A stretch of DNA of 64,000 nt from Candidula unifasciata (Eukaryota; Mollusca; Gastropoda; Stylommatophora; Geomitridae). The translations under genes were made by a program, and so were the position numbers. The stretch spans positions 127,001 to 191,000 of the forward strand of contig CAJHNH020004580.1 of NCBI GenBank assembly GCA_905116865.2. The letters are read 5' to 3'. Positions 43,201-56,500 of the stretch are shown here, in pieces (positions within the stretch are counted from its first letter, which is position 1; each line of letters begins with the position of its first letter). The notes under the pieces were generated by a model. The model did no database searches and was not told the DNA's origin. It saw only the letters and a program-made list of their open reading frames with translations.

Positions 43201-46200
43201 ACTTTAGGTGGTACCCATTTTAGGCTAGGGTGACTGGTGAACTAAGGTCATTTTTTTAAAGAATCCAACTCAATGTGGATTTGACCCCAAGACCATCGGG
43301 CCAACAAGCAACATATTTCCACTACACCACTATGGCTCCGCAGTACATGGTACTAGACTAGCATGAACTAAATATCTTCAGCTGAAAATGGGACGGACAT
43401 CCCACTAATATTTTGAGCTGAAAACGGGACATCCCATTAATATTTTGAGCTGAAAACAGGATATCATATTAATATTTTGAGCAGAAAAAGTGACATCCCA
43501 CTAATATTTTGAGATGAAAACAGGACATCCCACTAATATTTTGAGCTGAAAACAGGACATCCTACTAATATTTTGAGCTGAAAACAGGACATCCCACTAA
43601 TATTTTGAGCAGAAAAAGGGACATCCCACTAATATTTTGAGCTGAAAACAGGACATCCCACTAATATTTTGAGCTGAAAACAGGACATCCCACTAATATT
43701 TTGAGCAGAAAAAGGGACATCCCACTAATATTTTGAGCTGAAAACGGGACAAGCAAGGCAGTTTAACCCCACTCCCAATTTCTTTCTAGGTCACCAGGCT
43801 GAAAGGGTTAATTACTGGCTAGATGATGGTATTACAACTCAAAGATGTTTTGCCAAGACAAAAAAACATATACTATACACTTCAACTGCACTAAAAGAAT
43901 ATAAAAGTTACAAGGAAACTTGCCATCAACACATTTCAGGCATTAAAAGTATCTATTCAAAAGTATCTATTAAAAGTATGTTCTCTTCTCAAGATTTCTA
44001 GATTTTTTTTTTAAAGGAACAACTGGTGATTTGGAAGAAAAAAATGGGGGGGGGGGGGGGGGGAGGTACTGATGGGACAGCTGGGACACACCTAAAAAAA
44101 ACGGGACTTTCTCGGTGAAAACAGGACATATGGTGACCCTACACTAGACCCATATTTTATTGACCAATTGGCACTCGACAGATAATGTGGTCAGTATAAT
44201 ACCAGTCACCTTTACTTCCTAAAATAGTTTCTAGTATCGATTTTATGAGCAAGTTCTAGAAAGTGACAAGTCTGCAGTCTAAACTGCATACACACCACAC
44301 TGCCTGAGCCAGAAGCAGATATTATAACATCCACTTGGCTATTTCCTATAGAAATAACATAAACCTAAAAGTAATTCTATTGTAATCCTCCAGAAATCAT
44401 ATCATTAAAAGATATCAGACCAAATGAAGAGTAGAATCAGAAAACAGAAATCATAGAATCTTCAGCAAGATTTCATAATAACCTTAAAGAAATCATAGTA
44501 ATTGCACAGTGATTAGATTATGATCTTATAAAGATAACAAGACCCCAAAACAATTTTAATTATAATCTTACAAAAACCTGAAACCTAAAGATGATTATAG
44601 TATAATCTTATAGAAATCACCATGACCTGTCAGAGATGACAGTATAATCTTATAGAAATCACCATGACCTGTCAGAGATGACAGTATAACCATATAGAAA
44701 TCACCATGACCTGTCAGAGATGACAGTATAATCATATAGAAATCACCATGACCTGTCAGAGATGATAGTATAGTCATATAGAAATCACCATGACCTGTCA
44801 GAGATGACAGTAAAATCTTATACAAAGGACTGGAACCTAATATAGATTATATATAAATCTTTCAGAACTCACCGGAACCTAATATAAATTATATATGAAT
44901 CTTTCAGAACTCACCGGAACCTAATATAAAATATATATGAATCTTTTACAACTTACTGGAACCTCACAGAGATTATGGTATGTTTCGGAAAAGGTCAGAC
45001 CTCATAGAGAGTATAGTAAATCTGACAAAAACTACAGCAACCTCAAGGAAATAATACTAAGATCTAACAGACTAATTTGGACAGCAACAAAGAGATAACT
45101 CACAGACAAGTAGACATGTGCCTCTGTGTTGTTGTAATGAACCAGCAACAAAGAGATAACTCACAGACAAGTAGACATGTGCCTCTGTGTTGTTGTAATG
45201 AACCAGCAACAAAGAGATAACTCACAGACAAGTAGACATGTGCCTCTGTGTTGTTGTAATGAACCAGCAACAAAGAGATAACTCACAGACAAGTAGACAT
45301 GTGCCTCTGTGTTGTTGTAATGAACCAGCAACAAAGAGATAACTCACAGACAAGTAGACATGTGCCTCTGTGTTGTTGTAATGAACCAGCAACAAAGAGA
45401 TAACTCACAGACAAGTAGACATGTGCCTCTGTGTTGTTGTAATGAACCAGCAACAAAGAGATAACTCACAGACAAGTAGACATGTGCCTCTGTGTTGTTG
45501 TAATGAACCAGCAACAAAGAGATAACTCACAGACAAGTAGACATGTGCCTCTGTGTTGTTGTAATGAACCAGCAACAAAGAGATAACTCACAGACAAGTA
45601 GACATGTGCCTCTGTGTTGTTGTAATGAACCAGCAACAAAGAGATAACTCACAGACAAGTAGACATGTGCCTCTGTGTTGTTGTAATGAACCAGCAACAA
45701 AGAGATAACTCACAGAAAAGTAGACATGTGCCTCTGTGTTGTTGTAATGAACCAGCAACAAAGAGATAACTCACAGACAAGTAGACATGTGCCTCTGTGT
45801 TGTTGTAATGAACCAGCAACAAAGAGATAACTCACAGAAAAGTAGACATGTGCCTCTGTGTTGTTGTAATGAACCAGCAGGGGTGAAGAGATATTGATTC
45901 CTGTTGTGTATTCATCCGGCCACTGGTCTGGAATTGTTGCATTGGGGGAGCCCAGATACCAATACACCTAGATGGAATCAGATATTTACACAGTATAACA
46001 TTACATCGCTAACTTTATCATCATGAGTTCTCGTTATGCCTAGTGGCACGTGAGGCTTCAGAGAGGACTTTCCATGCTTTCCTGTCCTGTGCAATCTTCA
46101 GTGCAGTTTTCCATGTCAAAGATGCCGCACTCAGGTCACTTTCCATCGTTCGTCTCAATGTTGTTTTTGGGTGCCCCTGTTTTCTCTTTCCCTCTGGTGT

Positions 46201-47496
46201 CCATGTGAGAGCTGTTTTGGCAGGTATATCAGGATTCATTCTCATAACGTGGCCAAGCCATTTCCACCTTCTCTTTACATCACTAACTTTAGATTGCATT
46301 ATAATTTTGCATTACTTTATAACTGAAAGAAAGTATAACACATATCAAAATAGAATATTTAACATAGGCAGTAGGTAAAAAAATGTAAAGGAACCCTTTT
46401 CCACGCCTTTAGGCATATAGGGCTAGACCTATATTTTTATAGACCAATCGGCACAAGATGGGTGATGTGGTCAGTATCACGCCGGCCGCCTCTACTTCCC
46501 AGGACTACACCCGGTACCCACTCAAGGCTGGGTCGACCTGGGAGCCAGGGTCATTTTTTGAAAAAAGTCTGGCTACTCCAGGGAGCGAACCCACGACCTT
46601 CCGATCCGCGACGAGCTTAACATAGGCAGGGGTACGAATAAATTACCAAGCTGCTAGGGATGAGAAATTACCAAGCTGCTAGGGATGAGAAATTACCAAG
46701 CTGCTAGGGATGAGAAATTACCAAGCTGCTAGGGATGAGAAAGGGCCAAGCTGATATACTGATTACTCTAGCAGAGATCTGTTCATGTGAATCTTTCTTT
46801 GGTCATGTCATGAACAGAAGAAAACTGAAGTAGATAGTGATGGTGGGAAACTCTGAGGAGAAAAGAGACAGAGGGAGACCGAGAGAGAAGATGATGGACA
46901 GTTCAATATCACTGAATGGAAGATCATCTGTGTCAGAATTGACTGAAAATATATGGGACAGAAGGTTTCAGATAGGCATGACAACCAATGTCACTAAATA
47001 TGGAAGATCATTTGTGTCAGAACTGACTGAAAATATATGAGACAGAAGGTTTCAGATAGACATGACAATTAATGTCACAAGATATGGAAGATCATCTGTG
47101 TCAGAAATGATTGAAAGTACAAAGGAGGGGGGGGGGGGGGAGGAAGGTTTTGGATAGACATAACTACCGTCAAACATCACAGACTATTAGGAGAAGAAGA
47201 AGAACCAGGTAGTGAATGTGAAACTGAAATCATGACCCCCTGCAAAAACAGTAAACCAAAGATGGTGCAGCCAGACAAGAGCAGCATGCAGAAAGTCAAA
47301 TGGGGGATAAAAACAGCAGAAGAAGAAGAAGAATGTAACCCAGTACAGAATGATCACATTGCTTACCTCAAATAACTTTTCTGCATCAGCTCCCAGACAT
47401 GGACAGTCTTCTATGAGCACTCCCAGCTCTTTAGTCTGTATGGAGAGAACAGTTTGTATTAAATCAACAGTAACACGATAAATGATCAGTAAAATG

Positions 47497-47527
<31 letters not shown>

Positions 47528-50500
47528 TAACAGTGAAATTATAAATTAACAGTGAAATTATAAATTAACAGTAAAATTATAAATTAACAGTAAAATTATA
47601 AATTAACAGTAAAACAATAAAGTAACAGTAACACGATAAATGACCAGTAAAATGATAAATTAACAGTAAAATGATAAATTAACAGTAAAATGATAAATTA
47701 ACAGTAAAATGATAAATTAACAGTAAAATGTTAAATTAACAGTCAAATGATAAATTACCGGTAAAATGATAACTATCGCTGTTATTAACTAGAGGATTGC
47801 CGACGTGGGTTTCGGGGTCCTATTGTAGGGGGAAAATAGAACAGACACACTGTCCCTATCATAACAGGCGACTAATGAGAGACTTGCTGAAATTAAAAGT
47901 TCATTGTTCATTTTAGAGATAATCTTGATTGCACATTGGACATGACCAAAAGTGCTCCAATTTCCTCCTCAGTATGTGTGTTTTTAGGCTAACAACTCCC
48001 ATTTTGTTCTGGCTGATGCAACTCTGACAGATCCAAATCTGGAGAATAGGGTGGATGTAGAAGAATCTCTTTTAAAAATCATACTGCCAGGAAATGTTGA
48101 GAGCAAAAAAGCAAGAGCTAGACAATGATACAAGTGGGAGGAGAACTTCAAGAGATGGACAATAGCATTCTGAGACAGAACCTGAGAGAGAGCAAACGAA
48201 CGAACAAACTTTATTTCCAAAGCGTTACAAATTGGGCTCACAGGCCCGTCTTACATTCTAGCCTTCTAGGCATTCTTCATCTGGCAGTTGTATTGTATAC
48301 ATCAGACATATTATGTTCATATACGAACATTCATAGCACAAGCAAGATAAGAGACAGAGCATGTTGGAGATTCATGGCAGCCAACCTTCAATGTGGAGGT
48401 GGCACCTGACTGATGGAGGAGAATCTCAATACTAGGGCTGTACCGAATATTTGCTTCGTATTCGCTTCGGGGCCGAATAGTAGACCTAATAACTATTCGG
48501 GATTTGGCCGAATACTTGCGGTCAGACCGAATACGAATAGTGGTTACCTTACACCCGTTTCTGCATACACTGCGATAGACTAAAAAAACTCTCTCATTAA
48601 CTTAATAGTTGGTGTAGTCTAAGCCTGTCGTAGCGGGAGCAACTGCGACCCGGTTGCGTGGTACAGTGTCCAGACATCAGAAGGAGACAGTCGGCCATGA
48701 TATGAGAAGAGGGAAAATTGAACATGTGGTGACCACTGGAAAGATCTTTGGTAGGAGGGATAGAGGAAGACAACGAGAGAAGATTCTTGACAGTCTTGTT
48801 GCATGGCATAGAGGTGTGTCACACTAACTAATTCATGCTGCAGGAGATCGCAGATTGTGGCAAGGCCCAGGGCCAGTCGGCAAGGCACCTGATGATGATA
48901 CACTATTTGTATTCGTAATCGGCCAAATAGTTGGTCCCGCTATTCGTACTCGGCCGAATAGTGAAAATCCCTATTCGGTACAGCCCTACTCAATACCGAA
49001 CTTCTTAGCTGTTTACTGCATGAGCGGTTGTTTTTGACAAAGGGTGTTTTCTTCAAGACAGGGATAATTTTGAAGGTAAATATTCTGGCACCAAGAAATG
49101 TATACGTACATTTTAACAAACAGAAAAGCTGTACCTGTGTGTACGAGCGCCAGTCGAAGTTCCCACTGCCGATGTACACATGAGACTCATCAATGATCCA
49201 CATTTTGGTATGCATCACGCCTGCATGCTCCAGGCGGGGAAAGTCCACAGTTCGAACCCCAGCGCCATCTACATTATATACAATACAAAATGACACAGGC
49301 TTGGAAGGTATATTTGATACAAATGAACAGAAAAATATGTAACTATGAAAATGTTCATCTCTTCATTATCATAACATAAACCAATGATGAAATCAGCTAG
49401 CAAGAAAATTAATACAAATATCCTAACATGATAATAGAATAAACAATCAATAAAGTGGTCCACCAATGAAGCAAGCTAACTATAAAACTGACAATGAGAT
49501 GAAGTGATAGTTACATTAACTCATAGTTACACTAACTGACAATGAAATTAGCAAACAATTAAAGTAACCAACAGTTAAACCAAGTGATTATGAAAGGATC
49601 TAACAATGAAATTAACTGACAACAAAGTAAACTTTTAAACTGACAAGGAAATAATCGAAAAATAAAAATGAACTAACAAAGAAATCCACTAACAATAACA
49701 TGAACTAACAATAACATGAACTAATAAAGAGATGATCCAAAACAAAGAAGCTAACATTGAAATAAACTGAATATTAACGCCAGTTGAAATCTGCAACTTT
49801 ACTGACCATTTGTTGCATATGCACACTTGAAGAATAATATTTTTCACAACTGGCACTTGTCTGACAAATGCCGACCATCATTTCTGAACTCTTTTGAGTC
49901 CCAAGGAACGCGTCATACATTTATAGATTCCTACCCAATGAACGCAAGATGCACCGAATTTACGTCTATCTTGACTATCCCTTGGGCCTGTGATGCGAAA
50001 CCCCCTGGGACTCAAAGAGTTAACCCATAAAATTGTTCAAAGAGATACCTAACATGGAACCTAACAGGACACATGGAACAGTAACCTGGGCACTGTCTCA
50101 GTTCCCTGTCTGTGAGCGAGTCTTTGATACAGCAGATATCCATAGGCTGACCGTCAGTAGTGATAGCGGATCCAGCCAACCTGTCAGCTCTTTCATTTCC
50201 ATCAACGCCTGCGTGTCCCGGAACAAAAATAAAGGTGACTCCACGCACAGAGGACTTCTGTAATGATTCAAGCCATTGTCTTCGCACTGAACCTGCCTGA
50301 ACCCTCCGGATCATACTCATTGAATCACTGAGTATACATTCGCTGGTGTATTTTTGTGTTTCAAGCCAAGCAAACGCTTGCGTCACTGCCATCACCTCCA
50401 TCGTCATGCTGCTGGTTGTCATGGAGAAGGCGCTGTTGGCTTCTTTGACTGTTCTGCCTGCTGAGCGTGCTGTGAATGCCCATGCGCTTCTTCTTTGGCG

Positions 50501-53500
50501 TATAACGGATCCGTCTGTATAGATTAGTGCGTCTGCTTCGTCTGAATTTTCACTGATGCGGCCGTTGACCTCTGCATTAACAGCAACAGGATTCTCTTCT
50601 CTACATCGCCTGTTGAGTGTGACAATACAGGAAAATGTACAAATAAACGCCTGAGGCACAGGTATCCATTCTGCGCCAGGTATGATGTCAGTTAGGCTGC
50701 ATATTTGCCTAATAACATCTTCTGCCCGACCTAGCCACGATTTTCCCCTCTTCAGTCTGTCGCCTTTTTCACTAAAAAGCGCTTGATGCATTTAGTGTTT
50801 CTTATCAGCACATATTTTAAGGTATGCCCGAGCCCTCCACATCCTGATCCTTTGGTTCATAGTTGGAAAGTCAAGTAGATATCTCATTGCTCCACAGGAT
50901 GTGTCTCTTGTACATCCCAAAATAATGCGCATGGCTTCATTTTGCACCTTTTCAAGTCGTTCAATCTGGGTAGCACTGACAGTGAGTATGGCCAGAGCGT
51001 ATTCAATGGGGGAAAGGACCAGACCGTAGAAAAGACGTATTAGTAGTCTTTGCTCGATTTGGAAGCAGCCATAATCCTCATTGCAGATAGACCTTTGCAT
51101 GCTTTTGTTATCACATGGTCAACGTGTTCCCTGAATGACAAGCTGCGATCGAACCTCACCCCGAGAAACGTCATAACGTTGGTTCTGATCAATACATTAT
51201 CACGCATTTTCACTTCTGGTAAGTCCGACTTGACAATGTGATTGTTCAAAGAGAACCATGACACTGATGCCTTCGAAGGATTGACATAGGCATTGGAACC
51301 ATCACACCAGGCAGCAATTCGATCGAGTTCTTTGTGCATTGTGCTGGCGATCTCCTGTCTATCACGCCCTCGTCGATAAATCAAATTGTCATTAGCAAAT
51401 GACAAAGTCCTTCCCTTTCTATTCAACTGCTGCTCAGTGATCATCACTGTATACACGTTGAATAAGACTGGTGATCGCGGTGATCCCTGTGGCAAGCCTG
51501 GACATATCGTTTGCGGTTCTGAGGACCAGCTACCACATCTTAGTACAATCTTTCTCTGGAACAGGACCGCAGCAATCCAGCGGATCAGAATAGGATTTAC
51601 TTCTAGTTTAAGCAGTAACTGCATTAAATATTCGTATGGTACTTTATTGTAGGCATCTTCTAAGTCCAACACTGCGGCACATGTCTCTTCTTTAATCTGA
51701 AATCCCTCGTAAACATCGTAGGCGAAAACTGCAGCACTGAACCATGTCTCTTTATTTAACCTGTACCCTCCAAGTGTTGGTGGGAACTTATCATGTAGTT
51801 CCAAGTAGGTGGTCAATCTTTGTGCGACAATTTTCTCCAAAAGTTTGCCAACAGTATTCTGCATCGAGATGATTCTGTAGCCGCAGATCTTTGAGTGGTC
51901 TTTATTTGTCTTTAGTAGTGGAAACAAATAACTGTGGAGCCATTCCTCTTGTATCTGGCCACTCTGGATGCTGATATTGAATTCCTCTGCCACGCTTTTT
52001 AAATCAGCATTCGACATCATCAGCATGTCGTTGTATCGGATGCCGTCAGGGCCTGGAGCAGTGCTGCGCGCTTTCTTGAGGCAAATTCTTAAGGTATCTG
52101 CAGTGATTGTGAAATCAGTGCCTAGCACAGTGTTCTCGCACAGCATCGACAGTTTTATCTTAACCCCTATTCTTGCAGCTTCGTCCTTCTGGTCAGATTG
52201 CTCCAATAGCGCGCAAGAAGGGTTTTTCCTTTATCAGTATCAGTTCTCTGCCATATCAGGTCTGTACCCTGAAAACCAGGGAGACCCCTTGGTCGTGCGG
52301 CGCCGTGCATGCTCAGTTGAAGGCGCCAGAATGTCACAAGAGATTCCTCGGAGCAAACGCTCTTGCAGAATTCGTTCCATTTCGCTGTCTTGGCTTCTTT
52401 CGCAATTAACTTGAAAGCAGATGCCTTTATATTGCAGGGGAGAAGAGGAAAGACTTAAAGATTCCTTTATATTGCAGGGGAGAAGAGGAAAGACTTAAAG
52501 ATGCCTTTATATTGCAGGGGAAAAGAGGAAAGACTTGAAGATGCCTTTATATTGCAGGGGAGAAGAGGAAAGACTTAAAGATGTGTTTATATCATAGGGG
52601 AGAAGAGGAAAGACTTAAAGATGCCTTTATATTGCAGGTTAGAAGAGGAAAGACTTAAAGATGCCTTTATATTGCAGGGGAAAAGAGGAAAGACTTAAAG
52701 ATGCCTTTATATTGCAGGGGAAAAGAGGAAAACCCAATATGACAATCACACGTATTACACTGATCAAACTATACAACAATCACACGTATTACACTGATCA
52801 AACTATACGACAATCACACGTATTACACTGATCAAACTATACAACAATCACACGTATTACACTGATCAAACTATACAACAATCACACGTATTACACTGAT
52901 CAAACTATACAACAATCACACGTATTACACTGATCAAACTATACAACAATCACACGTATTACACTGATCAAACTATACAACAATCACACGTATTACACTG
53001 ATCAAACTATACAACAATCACACGTATTACACTGATCAAACTATACAACAATCACACGTATTACACTGATCAAACTATACAACAATCACACGTATTACAC
53101 TGATCAAACTATACAACAATCACACGTATTACACTGATCAAACTATACGACAATCACACGTATTACACTGATCAAACTATACAACAATCACACGTATTAC
53201 ACTGATCAAACTATACGACAATCACACGTATTACACTGATCAAACTATACAACAATCACACGTATTACACTGATCAAACTATACGACAATCACATGTATT
53301 ACACTGATCAAACTATACGACAATCACATGTATTACACTGATCAAACTATACGACAATCACACGTATTACACTGATCAAACTATACGACAATCACACGTA
53401 TTACACTGATCAAACTATACGACAATCACACGTATTACACTGATCAAACTATACGACAATCACACGTATTACACTGATCAAACTATATGACAATCACATG

Positions 53501-56500
53501 TATTACACTGATCAAACTATACAACAATCACACGTATTACACTGATCAAACTATATGACAATCACATGTATTACACTGATCAAACTATACGACAATCACA
53601 CGTATTACACTGATCAAACTATACAACAATCACACGTATTACACTGATCAAACTATACGACAATCACACGTATTACACTGATCAAACTATACAACAATCA
53701 CACGTATTACACTGATCAAACTATACGACAATCACACGTATTACACTGATCAAACTATACAACAATCACATGTATTACACTGATCAAACTATACAACAAT
53801 CACATGTATTACACTGATCAAACTATACGACAATCACACGTATTACACTGATCAAACTATACGACAATCACACGTATTACACTGATCAAACTATACAACA
53901 ATCACACGTATTACACTGATCAAACTATACAACAACGACAAGTCTTACATTTAGCTAGTTCATCAGTGTCATTATTGGTGTTGTTCTGCGCCATCTTCAC
54001 ATCCACTTGTCCAGCCTTGACCAAGTCCAGCAGGCGCTGGAAAATGTCCTGTCCCTGGTCATAAAAAAAGCCAACAATGTTCAGGTGTCTGAGACCACTC
54101 AATTAACACTTGAATTAACCAATTATTTAAGAAACCATACATGAAAGAAAACATTATTTAACCACACAAATAATCAACCAATTAAATGTGGCATTTGATT
54201 CTCCCTCCTCATCCCCCACTGTTTACATCTTGTGATGAGTAAAAAGATTCATCCTAGGACTATTTTGTTTACATCTTGTGATGAGTACAAAGATTCATCC
54301 TAGGACTATTTTGTTTACATCTTGTGATGAGTACAAAGATTCATCCTAGGACTATTTTGTTTACATCTTGTGATGAGTCCAAAGATTCATCCTAGGACTA
54401 TTTTGTTTACATCTTGTGATGAGTCCAAAGATTCATCCTAGGACTATTTTGTTTACATCTTGTGATGAGTCCAAAGATTCATCCTAGGACTATACTCAAA
54501 ATTTAAAAAAATTCGCTCCAGCTCTATAAAGGGCACACACACTCCATGCTGGAAATCCCAAATATCTTGTAACATTTGCTAGGTCGTCATCTGCTTAAAT
54601 TCATCAGAATCTGCAGGTTTATATACATGTTTTTTTAATGACAGATTTTACAAAGGTGAGCTCCCAAGAGCATACTAACAGAGGCCAGCTCCCAAGAGCA
54701 TACTAACAGAGGCCAGCTTCCAAGAGCATACTGACAGAGACAAGCCTGCCAGAAACAAGCCTCCAAGAGCATACTGACAGAGACAAGCCTCCAAGAGCAT
54801 ACTGACAGAGGTGAAGGAACGAACGAACGAACAAACAAACTTTATTTTCAAAGGGTTACAAAATGGGCACGCAGGCCTGTCTGACATTCGGCCCTTCTAA
54901 GTACTCGTGAGCCTCCAAGAGCATACTGACAGATGTGAGCCTTCAAGAGCACACTGACAGAGATGAGCCTCCAAGAGCATACTGACAGAGGTGAGCCTCC
55001 AAGAGCATACTGACAGAGGTGAGCCTCCAAGAGCATACTGACAGAGGTGAGCCTCCAAGAGCATACTGACAGAGGTGAGCCTCCAAGAGCATACTGACAG
55101 AGGTGAGCTTCCAAGAGCATACTGACAGAGGTGAGCCTTCAAGAGCATACTGACAGAGGTGAGCCTCCAAGAGCATACTGACAGATGTGAGCCTCCAAGA
55201 GCATACTGACAGAGGTGAGCCTCCAAGAGCATACTGACAGAGGTGAGCCTCCAAGAGCATACTAAGAGAGGTGAGCCTCCAAGAGCATACTGACAGAGGT
55301 GAGCCTCCAAGAGCATACTGACAGAGGCAAACCTCCAAGAGCATACTGACAGAGGCAAACCTCCAAGAGCATACTGACAGAGGCAAACCTCCAAGAGCAT
55401 ACTGACAGAGGCAATGAGCTACCAAGAGCATACTGACAGAGGCAGAGCTACCTACCTGGAAGGAACTATTGTCAGGGCAGTGAATGTCCACATCAGTCAA
55501 CGACCAGTAAAAACTAGCCAGATGTATCTTCTGCTTTGCCCTGTCCAACAGCCGTTTATGCGCCTCGTAGGTGGACATCAGGGAAGGACCTTCAGAGTAG
55601 GTCAAGTTATCAGGTACTGACTCCACAAGAGTAAATCTGAAAACAGATAATAAGAATCAGTTGATACATTTGTTAAATGCCCTTGTTCAAATGCTGTGCT
55701 TCAGGTCAGGTTGGCAGTGTTCAGGGGCAAGCTTTGCTCCTTTGTGATTTTTATCATTTCATGAAAGAACATTCTGTAGAAAATATAAACAATACCATGG
55801 ATGGACAGAAAAATCAATGTTGAATGAATGTTGAATGTTGAATTAAGAATCAACATCACAGCACTCGGGACACTCCCATAAGCGCTCTGTCCCCATCTTC
55901 AGCAGCAAACGAAGAGTTAAAATTCCGATGGTACAAGTAACAGTCTGATTGTATATCCGTCTCGCCCCTCCCCCGAGTGTCGAGCATCGGCCAGATCCCC
56001 TTGTGACTGCTCGCAGTGCCATTCTCCTCAGACCGTAATGATCTATCTGTTCCTCGGCACTATTCACTGGCTCCCAAAGCGCCCTCACAAAATCCAGCTT
56101 GTCATATATCAGTTTACCTCTAAGTTGTGCAAAACTGGCCAGTCTATCTGCTTGCTCATTTCCACAACACACCGGCTCACCTGGAGAAAATATCCAAAGG
56201 ATGCTAGCTACCCGGGACCTCTAAAGTGATGCTTGCCACTCTGCACAGAGCATGGCTGTCTTCACCTTTCTCAGCATGCTCTGTGAGTCAGTTATAATGA
56301 CGACATGTGTGTACAGCTGATTCTCAAGCCAATGGAAGGCAGTAGAAAAATCAAAATAGGCAGTCTTCCAAAAAAGTCAGCAGGCACCAGTTAATTAATT
56401 TAATTGCTTCCTAATTATTGTAATTGTTAATATACTGTATAAGTTACTTTGCACCCGAGTGGGTTCAGGGACCTAATTGTTTGGGGATAACAGAACAAAC

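Noticed and set aside
50012..52206. Host gene with RNase H domain
   Set aside because: RT motifs in front, a frameshift, an in-frame stop and location in a PLD intron identify a dead LINE.
54897..55626. 227- and 167-codon ORFs rich in [12 protein letters not shown]
   Set aside because: They run through the 28-bp array in all frames; only the exon 2 part at 55,456-55,636 is coding.
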